The notes under the pieces were generated by a model that did not search any database, was not told where the DNA came from, and was given only the letters and a program-made list of their open reading frames with translations. Below, piece by piece: positions 11,701 through 25,486 of a stretch of DNA of 64,000 nucleotides (its first letter is position 1; each line of letters opens with the position of its first letter). The stretch is taken from positions 62,001 to 126,000 of the forward strand of contig JAPYMA010000637.1 of assembly GCA_035041965.1 (NCBI GenBank), in the 5' to 3' direction. The translations under genes and the position numbers were made by a program. The DNA is from Anisakis pegreffii. Lineage: Eukaryota; Nematoda; Chromadorea; Rhabditida; Anisakidae.

Positions 11701-14524
11701 CATCAGAGTTGATCTTAAATGCAATTATTATGAACTTGCTTCCGTACGACCATTCAACAATAATTCTGATCGAATTTGTTCGAGCAATAACATTTTAGCA
11801 TTGCGTTTGATCAAGTCATAAGAATTTACAAAGAGTGAACACTAATTCTGTGATAAGGAATCCAATGGATCGATGACTGCGTTAAAGCCGACAAATGATA
11901 TCAGACTATCTATCACTGAACCGGATTTAATGATAATTTGTGGGTATTCAAGGTTATCTCCATAGTCACACTGATCAATTTTTTCACTCGTCTCAGTAAC
12001 TTCACATTTTATATCTCTCAATCATCATTAAGCAACACCCTCTCATTTCCACCAATTATACAAGTGATCAGTCTTGAACGGCACACGATGTAAATTAGTA
12101 TTCTATCGTGATCTCAAAAAAAAAAACCCACGCTAAGTTGAACGATTTCAGTATGACGGAGTGTTTTTTGGTATCAGTTTATGAAATATTTTAAAATTTT
12201 TTGATGAATTGTTACGCATCTGTTGTCGAAATTAATAATCACGACGTGTATTATAGTGACAGCTGATGTTCGATGTCTACGTCTCAGCATGAATTCCTTG
12301 TTGAATTAATTCGAATATGGTGTAATTCGATGGATTAGTTTAAAAATAATAACGCTGCTGCATAGTAGTGGTGCTCTGAAGTGTTTCACTCAACAGTATT
12401 AATAATAGACGAATCTACTTCAAACTTTTATGAAGAGCTGTTACTCATTGCTAGAGATCTTACACTTTGCTCGTTCACATTGTGTCTATGCAAACAAATA
12501 TTGTATGCAAGCTAGAAGTCGTAACCCAACTGAAGTACTTCTCCTTTTTTTCATTTATTCAATGCAACAACCATCATTCTGAAGTTGATCGAACCGCATT
12601 TTGCATGTCTATAAAAGAGGCTGGCGAACACTTCCTTCTTTCGCTACGCTTCATTCGTCCCAAACCGCTTTTTCATCTCTTCGCAATCACAACCTTCCAG
12701 TACTTCACGTTCTGTTTTTGCTCAAATTCTATCTTTGACTTGTAAATGTTGCATGGAATTTTTCAACTGTTTGATGATCATCGTCTAAACATGGTGAAAC
12801 TCGGAGCGACCTTCGAGTTGCAAACCGTTGTACGTTTGCCTTTGGATTGAATAAAAATTCGGGTGACTGAAAATGAACGTTGCGAAAAGATAATTCGCAA
12901 TAAACGCGAACAATAACATAAATGCAATATTGTGTCTATGCAAACAATTGGCTTTTGGTTAAGTGAATATTAAAAGTGTTTCGTCGCAAATTGAAAGTAT
13001 ATTGCTCATAAGATGAATCGTAGCAAATTGTTTTTGATGCAGATACGTGCCAGCGATTTTTGTTGAAATGTACAATAGTTTTGTTGTTAATGAAATTTAC
13101 AATTTCATTATTATTAATGGTTTTGGTTATTATTCGTTTACATCTTGTCATCATCAAATACATCTCACAATCGTAGGTAATGTAACACCTTCACTGATTC
13201 GTTGCATCAATTGAGAGAAATGATGTATTTCTGTTGGTTTACGAATGGAACGGTATGAAGTTATGGAATGTGGCCATCGAAAGTATAAACTTTCATAGCT
13301 TATAGCAATAAATATTTACGAACGCTCAACAACTAAAGCCAGTGTATTATTGAAATGGAATTTTTTGTTGCTTGAATCAAATCGCCTTGGGCACTAACGA
13401 ATCTTGTTTCAATTTTTTATTTATTTGTGAAAAGAATCGCAGAAATACAACACTTTTTGAGTCATTCTCACAATATTTCCATTTTCAGTGAATATAAATG
13501 TTTTCAGTGGTGTAAATTGCATCATCATCGTCATTATAGTCATGATGCGTCTCATGATAAATTCCTTGTTAATTTTTTATTTACATTCATTATTTTTGTT
13601 AATTCGTGGCATTCTTGTCACTATATAAATGTCATTCTCGCTATTGCAATTATTTTTGATCCAATTACTGCAGTCATGTATAGCAACAGTGATTTATTTC
13701 ATTGTTAATCTTATTCGCAATTTATGTGAATGATTCGTTATGCCAACTATTTAGCGATGAACAGATAATTGCCGTTAATGTTCTTGCACGTAAGAAAGAA
13801 CATCCATAGTGGATGATTGCCTTTCGAGCGGATTCAAACGTTTATCTCTCTGATCAAACAAAAAGTTGAGATGATCATCTAATTGATTTCCAGTTATCGA
13901 ATTCTCAAACTGAAGCACATTCAAAAGTTTGCTCATCTAAACATGCTGAAAATGTTTCTCTGATTTGAGGGTATCACTTTCTGTTGAGCAGAAAGTGATA
14001 AAATGTTTTATCACTTTCGCATATGTGTAATTTATTGCAATGTATCATGAATTATCTATGTTCTTCTTTTCATTGATGAGAGAAGTTCTTCTTTTTCTTC
14101 TCTCCAACAAATTTCAGTTGACGTTATTGGAAAGAATTTTGAAAATAAAATAATCCATCAGAGCACGAAAGGTTCGATGCTCCTAATCAACTCATTGTCG
14201 ACGTCTGTAGCTTTTAAATGCTCTCAAAAGATCTTTTGACTCTTCTTCCTTTACTTCGATCGTGTGTCACCATATTGAAGAGTACAGTACCAAGCGGTGG
14301 CTAAATTAGAAAGTGTGAAATTTGAAGGTCAATAATTTATATCTCAACAATTCGTACGTTCGGTGTACTTTAAAGTAAATTTGGAATTAAATGTGTATAT
14401 AATGCGATGAATTTGTTCAGATCTTATCGATATGTCATGTAATCTTGTAGACTCTACTTGCTGCTTTAATCTTCATTATCATTGATGTACCAATAATACC
14501 GCTACAGAAACAACGATAATAATA
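8740..14524. other. Long AT-rich stretch without convincing genes
   Basis: About 5.8 kb. Open frames here are short, rich in Phe, Leu and Ile, and lack matched splice sites or recognisable motifs, so I treat them as chance. An 18-base string (ATTGTGTCTATGCAAACA) occurs twice, near 12479 and 12930. A clean hairpin is listed separately. The stretch may hold regulatory DNA, 3' UTR of the preceding gene or 5' regulatory sequence for the GILT gene. Confidence 0.4.
13972..14000. repeat. Perfect 12-bp stem hairpin
   Basis: TATCACTTTCTG, a 5-base loop TTGAG, then the exact complement CAGAAAGTGATA. A further half-site (TTATCACTTTC) follows within 15 bases. About 550-600 bp upstream of the GILT start; function unknown. 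Confidence 0.5.
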
Positions 14525-14575
14525 ATGATAGCGATAAATTCTAATTGTGAGTATAATTTATCAGGTAAAAGAACG

Positions 14576-15478
14576 ATGACACATTTGATCGATCTGTTGT
14601 TCACACTATCATTATGCACAATGATCAGTGCACAAGTGGTTAATGTCACCGTATTTACCGAGGCAAAATGCAAATATTGTACGAAATTGTTTCGTGAGCA
14701 GTTATGGCCTTTTTATATGCAACGTCCTGGTGTTATGAACATTCAAGTTCGTTATTATTCCATCCAGATACTTCACTTATTTGAAAGTTTTTATTCAATC
14801 AAAATTTTTTCAAATCACCATCAATAGAGGATGTAGTGTCTAGCGGATGGTAAGGTTGAGAAATAATTGGAGAAAAATATCTCCCATCTCTAACAAGCAC
14901 TAATGTTGCATGGTTTGTTTTCTTTACAGCTGAAGCAAGAGCTGAACAAACTGATAAAGAGCAGTGATGCCTAAATTTGAAGTTTAAAAAAATTCACTTC
15001 TGGCCTCGGTTCCACATTTCAAAAATATCAACCAACTCATCATATTCAAAATTTCGCCTGCTCCACTATTCACAGATTAATGATCAAGTTAGATCTAACA
15101 AATTTAGGTGGTACCTTTTGGGAAAGGAAACTGTGAATTGTATCCAGACAGGACGCTTCATTGTCAATGCATGCATGGACCAGACGAGTGTGATTTGGAT
15201 CGCCTTCAAAACTGTGTTATTTACGTAAGTCATTGTTATTATTCATCAGTATGGTGAGCAATTTTTCACTCCTTCAACACCATGAAATATGCCATTTGAG
15301 AAGACAAACAATACATCGTGCCAATGAAATTTTATATTGGAAAGTATCTTGTAATCTTCGGAATGTATTTCATCATCATTGAAACGTCAAAATAAATGCG
15401 AACAGCACCCTCATTGTCTCCTTTTTCTTCTCTTTTCGTTTTTTCCTCTCCAGGAGTAACCACAACAGGCGAAAAAAT

Positions 15479-15569
<91 letters not shown>

Positions 15570-16030
15570 CAGTATTTTCCAAGGACGTTTTTCGGATTGA
15601 CGGTATGTATCCAAGGACTTTCAAACTTGCGCGAAGCATTTGACCGTTGTCTTTCACGATTATCACCTCAAACTCAAAAGAAATTGATCGATTGCTCTAC
15701 TTCTCAGACCGGGGAGATACTTAATTATTATTCTATGCTCAATACACATCGTGCAGGTAAGTGATTCGATCTTTTTTCATTTTAAGTTGTTTTGTTTTTT
15801 TTACTGTGACATTTATATGATAGTGCGTGAGGACCCGAACCAATTGAGTGAATTCGTTTGGTGAAGTGGAATTAAATGATCATTATCAGCACCATTTTGG
15901 AATATGCAACAAATATATAGCAATTCGTTCAGGAATTAAATTGTGGCCTACGATGTACGTGAATGGACGATTCTTCGATCGCAGTTATCCCGCAGAAATT
16001 GAGATTTGCAGATACACATCATGGTGTTGA
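14576..16030 (+). CDS. Gamma-interferon-inducible lysosomal thiol reductase-like protein (GILT)
   Basis: Exons 14576-14746, 15108-15224, 15573-15756 and 15921-16030 join in frame and give about 192 residues. GILT enzymes are secreted or lysosomal thioredoxin-fold reductases that open disulfides in endocytosed proteins. A signal peptide (MTHLIDLLFTLSLCTMISAQ) precedes the active-site pair CKYC. Exon 2 carries VPFGKGN and the family signature variant CMHGPDECDLDRLQNC (usually CQHGxxECxxNxxxxC). Exon 3 holds YFPRTFFGLTVCIQG and exon 4 LWPTMYVNGR, both typical of the family's C-terminal half. An in-frame ATG at 14525 would add 17 residues; I prefer 14576 because it gives a clean signal peptide just behind an acceptor-like TTTATCAG. 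Donor 1 (GTTCGT) is weak. Intron 2 is mostly a TA microsatellite. Confidence 0.85.
15481..15567. repeat. (TA)n microsatellite at a 3' splice site
   Basis: Eighty-seven bases of uninterrupted alternating TA, about 43 units, ending only five bases before exon 3 of the GILT gene (TTTCAG acceptor, exon from 15573). It forms the 3' end of intron 2. Likely length-polymorphic and prone to assembly collapse. Confidence 0.95.
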
Positions 16031-17602
16031 GTATATTTGTATCACTTCAAAAGGATGCACAGCAATGGTCACTTGAACTGTATATATGCAACGAAACTGC
16101 AACTACTGATCGAACACCACTTCAAAACTTAAACATTGTTATCATTGCGAATGTGTTCATAAAATTTCATTTCTTGACAAATGGAATAATTGCACTCGCC
16201 TTTCTCGAGCATTCGTCTCACATTTTTTTCATTGAACATCACTCGAATTTCTTAGCGTTAATGTGGTGTGCATTGTAATTTCACCGAATTATTATTCGTT
16301 TAATGACAATTGTTGTGCTAACAATGAGAACCACGAAATAAGGTGACATTTTTTCAAGTATTTATCCCAAAATCGAAGTTATAGCGTTAAGATAAAAAGC
16401 TACAGTTGGTACAATTCAACGAATCCACTTTCTCTGACCAACTGTATCGAATTAATCACAGGTCATCACCAAACATGAAAGTTGATTGTAAGGGCTTCTA
16501 CGCCTCGTTCTGGTTCCATTACTACAGCTGCCATTTCGAAACATCGTAATTGTTTTTCCAGAATTATTGGATTCTCTGACGTTAATAAAGAGATGAGGAC
16601 ATTTAATGCACTTAACAACAGTGGGATCTCGGTTGTTTTTTAAGTCGCAACAAATGCCGTTTGGTTTCTGAAAATTGTGAAACGCGCCGTGAAATTTCTA
16701 TGTTTTGATGGAAGATGGAAAATGTTAAATTAGAACGGTAGATATCATATTTTGTCATTTTATTAGAATTTTTAATCAACTGACGTATAACTGAAACCGT
16801 TAAAAACAAATACCGACATAATACATAAATGAACATTACGGTTACAACGATAAACAAATTTCTCATCAAAACAAAAGAAACCTGATACAATAGGCAATTA
16901 AACTTTTAACGAATTTTCCAATAAGTGAACACACGTTGAAAATCGAACGTACGTTCATTCATAAATAACTTTGTACGTTAACGATATTGAATTCTTTCAA
17001 GAGCCAAAAAATGAAAATAAACATAGCTAAATCGCAAGATCAAGAATACGTTAGAACAAGAACACCGAAAAATCACAAAACGGACGAAATTGATGGAATG
17101 AATTCGATGGAAAGAATATTCGAACTAGTGAATTAAAAATGACAAAAAAACAACTGAACGAAACAACCACAACACAAACACATCGGAAGTTCACGATTAG
17201 AAACGAATCTTTAACCGATAATTCACCAATTATGCGTTAAAATTTCACATTATCAACGACTTATTGAGATCACCTTATTTTCATTTGCATCTTTACATAA
17301 GAAGGCAGTTGAAATTATCTGAGCAGCAATGGCACACCAATACAAACGAGACATTATGACACAACAAGAGCAAGAATATACAAGAAAATAGAACAGTTTG
17401 AGATCGTAGTCAATAATAGTCATAGTAATGTTTGTAACGCAAACAAAATAAATCAAATTGATCATTCTCTGCGTGACAATTAGTAAATGAAAAAGAAAAC
17501 AAAAAATAATAGTTGAGAATTAAATAAATGCAAAGGCACTCAAAATGGGCGAAAAGTGAAAACATTTTAGACATTTGAAGGCACTCATCGATGACTAACT
17601 GT
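16031..17602. other. Convergent intergenic region
   Basis: Lies between the GILT gene (plus) and the minus-strand locus ending at 17603. A poly(A) signal AATAAA at about 16584 could serve GILT. A hydrophobic minus-strand ORF (about 16612-16866 from its first ATG) has no splice or homology support. Otherwise nothing seen. Confidence 0.4.
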
Positions 17603-20208
17603 TCAGCAACGTTTTGTTTCATGCGGAATCACGCCCCAAACGATATGAAGATATCGCAAAAGAGCGGTTATCTTTTGGCCCGACGCTACAGCTCGTACTC
17701 CATTGCATATTTCCCTCCAATCGATTAGTTCGATTCGCAGTTTCCTTTTAACCGCTTCGTCATAAAATCTGCTGAAAATGATGCAACAAAATTTTTGATC
17801 GAGAAATTTAACACATTCAAAATGTCGCATTCATGTTTACAACAAATACAGAAGATCAACTTGGCAAATTTGAATAGTCAATCCGCCGTTTTTGAATTTC
17901 AGATTGCAGAACAGAAAAAAAACATACCTGGATGTTTCATCTTTCTTAGCCTCTTCTTGTACAAAGCGCTTGAGAGCAACGTTGAACGCACGAAGCATTT
18001 TTTCGTTTTCCTCATTATTATCCTAAAACATTAATACTAAAGGGGTGACAGAGTATTCAAAGAGCAGAAACTCTTCTAACATTACAATGAACATACCTGT
18101 GGTGCATTAATGAGAACTATTGTTGGTGGCTCCAGAAAAGAGATGTAATCTGTTTTCAAAGTTTCGGATGCTTCTTGGTACCTTTCTGATGAAGCTTCAT
18201 ATTTTTCGTATGATGAATCCCACCATTTTCTGTAGATGCTCATTGAACGCATCTGAAATTACCAACAGTCTTTCATGTCATTATGGAACCACCATTGCGA
18301 AAGCGCTATATACCACTAACTAAATGAACTTTTGAAAGTCGATAAATAGCATCTCATGGATATTTTCCTGAAGTTGTTTGCTGATGAATGACAAAATGCA
18401 TAACCGCATGATCGATTTCTTGACAAGAAATAACTCTGCACTGACTTCTTTACAAGTGATTTATTTTCAAATCGAAAAGCTTCCGTCTGTACGGTACAAT
18501 AACAAAACGAGCTAAATTTTTGTTATTACCGCCTCATTATCGAAAAAAAATCGTGGTGTCGAAGAATGCAAATATTTTCCAGATTCGATGAATACAGGCT
18601 TGCATGTAAGAAGTGGATTTTGAAAATTCTTAGAAACAAAGAAACGGAAAGAAGTAGTAAACTGAGTGGCTTACAGCAAATCTTGTGATGAACTGAATGA
18701 ACACTTGTGCAGGATTATGATCACTTGATCGTAACAATGCCACGTCATGACTGACTGCAAAGAAGATATTCACTGACCCCACTCGAGGGAAAACCTCGAA
18801 GGTCTCGCCCATAAGTTTTTCGAAGTTCCTGAAGTATGAAGAAGCCTACGCATAAGAATGTGCTTTACAAAAAGTAAGTGTACAAAGAATTTCCTTCATA
18901 ATAACACCAAAAATTATTTAAATGAATACTGATGATTCCAATTCAACGTCATCATTCATAATCAACAAGTAGTTCATTCGAAAAAAAGTTTATTGAATGA
19001 AATTCAGTTCGCGGAACAAATTTATAATTTATCCGTTATTTCATAGCACGGTAAATACGTAGCAAATTTCTCTGGTTCAAACTAACTTGAACGATAGCTG
19101 CGGGAAGTATGCAGATGTGATGACTGTGTGAGGGAAGTTATTTGGACGAATTTCACTAAAGAGCGTTTCATCGAGTTGATCGAATGAAGAATCAACTACG
19201 AGCCTTTAATAGACGTTTCTTATCAAACAACGAAAGATTGTGAATTCATTCTGTATGAAAGGTTGATAAAGTTTTTATAATTTTACTTGCTAGTTAACAC
19301 AGCACCCTTTTCAACAAATGCTACAAATCATTGAACTGAAAGGAAGTTTGCTGATGACTTTAACAGTTTCTACGTGCACACGCACCCGTTGGCGATCATG
19401 TAACTAACCTTCGTATTTGTGTAAAAAACAATGTTGCATTAATGAAGAATGTGAATCACGCAAACATTTCGCGCTAAAATTAAAAATTACATGAAGCGTG
19501 ACGACACTCACCAATTTTTCAAAACAGTCCCTTGATAGCCCGAAATCCGCCTGCAAGACGCTCTGAATTCGTCAACTGGATGACGTTTAGGTAATGATTT
19601 GGTCATTTTCTGTAAACACCAACTTGAGTGATGAGTCACAATGATTTGCTCTACATAGTTAGTTGAATTATATACACATACGCTGAACTAAATGAGAATG
19701 ATCGGATTCAACGATGATAACTTTTCAAAGCAGTTTACCTTGGAAAATTTAAACAGATATGAAAACTATGCATTTGAGGATGGAAACTCGAATTAATAAC
19801 ATTTTAAAACTAAAAAAAGAATGATTGATAGAAACGGATTTACAATGAAACGTGGCATTGCTATTGATGAAACGTTCTCGGTGCGAGCACAATCCTAAAT
19901 TTGAAAACTTTCAGAAGCTGATGAATATCAATCGATGTAATTAGTTGGATACTAAATGGTGAAGAACAGGGAAAGATCAACTAGAAGTGTTTTTCTCGGC
20001 GGAAACAGTCAAATGAAGGCATCCGTAATAGTAAAAATGAGATCATTTCCTGGAAATTTCCAAAGGAAAAAGGTAACTAAAATAAAAGCATAAAGAGGAA
20101 TAACGATATCAATTTATTACCGAAGCGATAACAGATGAAGAGATGCTACCCGCAGATCCATCACCATTACAAATTGAAGATACTTCGTTTGGGTGGAAAG
20201 ATACGTGC
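17603..20208 (-). CDS. Unrecognised protein, 3' part of a multi-exon minus-strand gene
   Basis: Six exons in continuous phase: 20121-20208, 19512-19609, 18675-18828, 18097-18252, 17928-18022 and 17603-17771 (stop TGA). They encode about 252 residues. Readable parts include KMTKSLPKRHPVDEFRASC, FEVFPRVGSVNIFFAVSHD, a helical stretch RKWWDSSYEKYEASSERY, and DNNEENEKMLRAFNVALK. The C-terminus ends LRYLHIVWGVIPHETKRC. No catalytic motif, signal peptide or membrane segment is visible and I do not recognise the family. The first exon needs two bases from an upstream exon, so the gene starts further 5'; the locus 21219-24922 on the same strand is the natural candidate, but the joining exon (a possible small one near 20520-20549) was not settled. 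Confidence 0.6.
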
Positions 20209-21218
20209 CTATAAAAATATATACCTTTTAAAAAGAAACAAAACATAACTGCTATAACGCATGCACATATTACACACTACATCTACATACTAATGGGTAA
20301 GATGGTATATTCTTATTTAAATATTTACAGTAGACACATCCCACGCGCTTCAAAAATAACGTTAATTAAGTCTAAACAAACTAACTTCTGCTTGGTGTTC
20401 GCTAAGTTGCTCGTTTTAAGTGATGACTTCTGACAATTTTGCTTTGAACTTCTATTTCCACTATTTGTTGACTGGTCAATTTTTCGCACTTTCAAGAACG
20501 ATTTATTCCTATACCGTAGACTCGCGGGTACAGATCGCTTTTGCCTAAATAAATTTGGATTGTAAACAACAAAAGAATACAACGAACGTTGCAGAAATCA
20601 TCATTGTGTTTAAAAATGCCTCTCAAGGATTTAAAAAGAAACAAAGCAAGAATACATACATTCGAAAATTCAAAAACATAAAACTGAAGATTATGTTTGT
20701 ACCATGATGTTTTAATTATATCATGTTAATAAGACTAATTTTCACAACCAAAATCCAACCATATAGAAAAATAAAATCCGAATATCTAAGAAACAAACAA
20801 CTGTGACGGTTGACTTTGTTGTGAATGATCTTTTGATTGCGACAGATCAGTTGTCATTGTTAGACCAACCTTAAGATGCAACTGATAAACATTCGAAAAT
20901 TCAAAAATAACAGGCATGGACAAACAACCAAATGTGTGTGATATAACTGATATAGACTAATGAACAGTGAGGCAAAACGTTAATAGTCTTCACCGCTATT
21001 TAAAAACTCGAAAAACGAGGAGGATTACTTATTTCACGAAGAACATCAAGCGTATAAATAACAATGACGAAAAAATAGGCGAAGTAAACCCAAATCAAAA
21101 CTGTATAAGATTCGCTCTGGTATGGATATCGTTTTTTGCTATGGTGACCACTGCAACTGGAAAGCATAAAGGGCAAAATGACGATAAATAAAGTGAGTAA
21201 AGTCAGCAAATAGCATAC

Positions 21219-24200
21219 ATTGGTCGCAAAAGACTGCTGCTCCATGACAGTATTCATACATTGATTCCTCGACGATACTGGAACACTTTCAGCTGCACAA
21301 GAACTTGAACCCGATACCAATTCATCAACCAAACCATCATCTTCATTACTGTCTATATCCATCAATTGTTCAGCAGGAGTTCCTATTGTCTTCAATTTAG
21401 CTGCTTTCGTCTTCTTTATAGCCATACAGATTCTGTGCTTATTTCCTTCCCCATTCAATTCTTCCGACAGTGCTTAAATTTCATAAAACAACATTACTAT
21501 TATCAGCAATATTTTATCACCGTTTGATACCAACGATTGCTGATCAATACGTATATACTAATAGATACATTAGCGTTGCTAGTAGATATACTGGAAAAAG
21601 CACCAACTTCTTCGGAACAGTGCATTTATAAAGAGAACAATGCGCTACCTGAAGTTCCGAGGAAACTCTGCATTTCGAAATTATCGTGAAAATTAAAATT
21701 ATTAAAATTAAGACATAGAATTTTAAAAAATTAAAAACAAGTTTGAACAATGACTGAACTGACTAAACAGTCGTTTCCGCTATCTTGGCAGATGAACTTT
21801 CGTAATGTCAAAAAAAACAATGATGAGGGAATAATGAACGAGAATGCCAACTTACGCGGATTGAATGTTATTTTTCGACTAGATGTTGCTTGCTGATGAC
21901 TAATTAACGCACAGGGAGGTTTGAATGGTGATCTTGAATGAGCAGGCAGGTTCTCAAGTAAATCATTCCTTAGCTTTGAGAAAGTAGATGAGACTGATGT
22001 GTCAGCAGATGATGGATTCTGCAGCTGAAAATTATTGGGTCAGTCAGTCAATCATTAAAGTTGCACGACACATTCACTGCCATTTGTGTGCCTATAAAAG
22101 AATAGAGATAACGACGAATCTATACAACTTCAAACATTTAAATCGATGGAAACTGGTGGCATACTAACGAGATGACTTCGGCAAATGGAATCAAAAATAA
22201 CCTGAATGAAAGATGGCTGTTGATCGATAACCGTATTCATAGTATTACTATCGAATGATGGTCCTGATGCATGCGGAGTATCAGTACAATTACGAGCATT
22301 ATTTTGCGCATTCATGGACTGTTCTCTTGCAATTCCGCCTGCATTTGATGTTTCACCACTGTTCAATTCCGCGTTATCTGAGAACAGATTCTTCCGGTCC
22401 TCTTCCTCATTCAATTCTTTTTCTCGTGATTTTGCTAGACATAAATCAAGTGAGCATATAATAACGTCAATTTTTTTTTATCACTCAAATTTCAACTACC
22501 TGTGATGGTGTGACATATTGACTACAGTTGTTCAACGTGAATTGAACGAATTTCAACTGAGGAAAACGGAGTGACTAATAAAAAAGAAATGAAATAATAC
22601 ATCTTACTTTGAAGTCATTAACGCACCAAGTCATTAGCATAATAGTGAGATTAACTGTTGAATGTCAAAAAAACATGCACATGAAACTTATGAAGATCAA
22701 ATTCTGTTTCATACTCACCAAATGAAGTGGAGCGCCGGACTGACTCAGTGGTTTGAGTAGTTATTCGACTGCATTGTTCGGAAATGAAGTTCGAGGTTGA
22801 TGGAACGTTCTCAGACAGATCCTTCCCACGTTTCCATATCTAAATGAATCATTCAATTCTTCATTGCAGTCCCATATTCACATCACTAACTCAAACTGAA
22901 TATACTCATTGCGATACATACATATTCATCCACCATCGTTTGTGGATATCAGCTGATTGATTCTCTCCAACGTTCCTACTATTTCGCGTGCAGATTTCCT
23001 TCTTGCTTAACGGTTTATACCGAACGCAATGCAAATTTACACCGTGAAACTACTAAAAATCACGATTTACAAATCATTTAGTCACCTTGCTTTCTGATTC
23101 TTTTTTTTCCACATTTTCTTCCCATTGATTCCAAACACTTTTTTCCGACCCATTCACACGACTCTCAGTCTTCTTTGCTTTTGCCCGGTATTTTGATTCC
23201 AGTCGTCTCAGTCTGTTCCGCTTTTTCATCTTTAAAATGAATTATTTTTAAAAACAGGTTAAAGCAATTAGTGAAAAGAAGATATCCATAAAGAAAGCAA
23301 ATAACCAGTGCAGATCTTGCAAGACAGGGACTTGGTATTTCAATGATAGAAACCTTCTCACTTGCTCAAATTGTCAAATCTCATGAATCTAAGCGTTGAA
23401 TGGCAATGAAAAGGATCTATCAACAAGAAAACGATAGAAGCGACTGATGTCATCGGAAATGGAAAAATGCGTGAAGCGATAAAGCAATAAATAACTTGAA
23501 GAGCTATGCTAACCTTTTTGATTTGTTCTGATGGAAGCTTACGAATACCATTTGCAGAAATCGTATTATCGGAACCAGATACTAACCGTTTAACATCCTC
23601 CATTAATTGTTTGATTACATTCATACAGCGCGAAAAGCATTGATATTTTACATCATCATGACAAAACACTTTTCCAGTATTTAATATGAATCGATTAATA
23701 CACACCGATTCTGCAAATATTTCCGTTTCATTTGCTTCATTCTGATGCGTACTTGTGAACATTGCAACAACTGGACCTGTTCATATGAGAAATGATTTTT
23801 TGTTCACGTCAACTATATGGAAAATCATTACAATATGGTTTGACTGAAATTTTGATTACATTTACACCATGTTAAAAATATGATCAAGCATTTCTTTCAT
23901 TCATATTCCAATTACAAAAACCCATATATTTCACTTCATTTGCTATCAACTTCAATCAGTCAACTTGTGATATATGAATCTGAATTGAAAAGTGCATCTT
24001 TTATGACAATTTTTTAAATTTACCCTTCCTAATGACTGCTTCGTTGAGCCTCTTCAAAGCAGTCGACACTGAAATCGAAATAGTATCCAATGCTTTTGCT
24101 AAATCTCCTTCGCCACTTTTCTCCAAAGAGCTGATCATGCCAGAGACCATTTCGAATATGTGACCTGAAATGCAAAATAAGCCTGCATTAAGTGCAATCA

Positions 24201-24922
24201 CTTTTTTAAACATCTCTCACATCTCCTTCGACGAAATTTGATATCGTTTCATTCACTGACACATGAATTAGTACGTCAGCTGTCGTAATATGAAAATGCG
24301 CTTGATATCAACAACGATTTTGATTTTTTGGAGTTATAACATTATTCGGATATTCGATGAGGCAGGATGACCGATCAGAATAAAGCTTTCAATCTCATTC
24401 ATTCCTTTCAAAAATAAACTAACTCGAGCTTAGCTGCACCAGTTGAGACACTTCTGATGACGCCACACTAATTTTGTTCGCTTGCTTGATCACTGTTTCA
24501 TCTTCCGCTGGATCACTGAAGAAATTACCAATATAATCGCAGTTCAAAGATACATGAGAACACTTTTTTGTCGTGTTTTGAGTAACCGTACATGAACATA
24601 TTTTGATAATTACCGATGCCACTTATGATTCATATAACACCTCACTGAAGATTGTTGAATATCAATTTGGTTTCTTACAAACACAGATAAACACTTGACA
24701 CAAATCCTCAAAAAATACCAATCAATCAAAAGCAACTGCGATTCTGAACGTAAACCGAAATAAAGAATCGACTCACTTCTGATTCGCTTCTGCTTCATCA
24801 ATTTCCAGATCACTGTCATTCCCTAGCAAATCACGAAAAGATAACATTCCTTCTGAAACAATCCTCTTCAGTCCAATCGTTTTTCTACGAAGTGCTCTTT
24901 CAATGTATCGATTTAAGTGTGT
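21219..24922 (-). CDS. Unrecognised Ser/Asn/Glu-rich protein, probably 5' part of the same gene
   Basis: Nine exons in continuous phase: 24777-24922, 24424-24515, 24024-24164, 23514-23776, 23086-23229, 22719-22839, 22202-22434, 21856-22024 and 21219-21472, about 521 residues. The N-terminal part is helical and basic (THLNRYIERALRRKTIGLKR), then acidic (NDSDLEIDEAEAN). A Cys-containing segment follows (CHDDVKYQCFSRCMNVI). Exon 5 is strongly basic (MKKRNRLRRLESK), then the chain becomes Ser/Asn/Glu-rich and probably disordered. Exons 7 and 9 look like duplicates of one another. No start codon is assigned; the first exon shown begins at an acceptor, so a 5' exon is missing or a leader is trans-spliced near here. 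Open sequence beyond the donor at 21218 encodes hydrophobic segments but is judged intronic. A nuclear scaffold role is a guess only. Confidence 0.6.
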
Positions 24923-25486
24923 CTGATATGAAAGATCTGAAAGCTGTGACAGTGTTATATACCGGAAGCTTTTCGTTTTTTTTAATGCGCTAACAAGCGT
25001 AGATGGTAGTCATGCAGGTGACCGACTCCAGGTTGTTCCGATGAACAAGAGTACGGGAAAAAATTCATCTCCGTACTCTCGGCTTACGAAGAAAACCGAC
25101 AATCGACCACTCGCATTTGAGTCGCTTTGAACATAGCAGTTGGGGCATTTTTTTAAACTGTGGATCTAGAACATTTGATGACCGCACATTTATTTTTCCT
25201 GTTTTGCAATGACTGGTGAGCCCTTGCATGGTGTTTGGAGAGGAGAGACGAGAACTGGGTTATTAAGTAACACCGAACTATCAAATCAAGAATTTATACC
25301 GTTGAAAATAAAAATGACATTGGTACACCACTCGGCTTTGAGCAATACTTGGTTGCTGAGTCTGAGCGGGGCTACGATTTGGCTTGTATCTAATTATTTC
25401 TTTACTATTGAATGTGATCAAATGTGATCAATGTGATCAAAATGCAAGATAACGGACCATCATGTGAGATTTTGAACGGGATAGTG

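Noticed and set aside
15376..15764. ORFs on both strands with long Tyr-Ile repeats
   Set aside because: They are translations of the TA microsatellite; the real exon starts at 15573.
16612..16890. Minus-strand ORF with a membrane-like N-terminus
   Set aside because: No family, no splice partner, low-complexity codons; lies in a convergent intergenic region.
21000..21218. Hydrophobic, membrane-like extension of the minus-strand exon 21219-21472
   Set aside because: A good donor (GTATGC) precedes it, and the matching exon 22202-22434 ends at the equivalent point.
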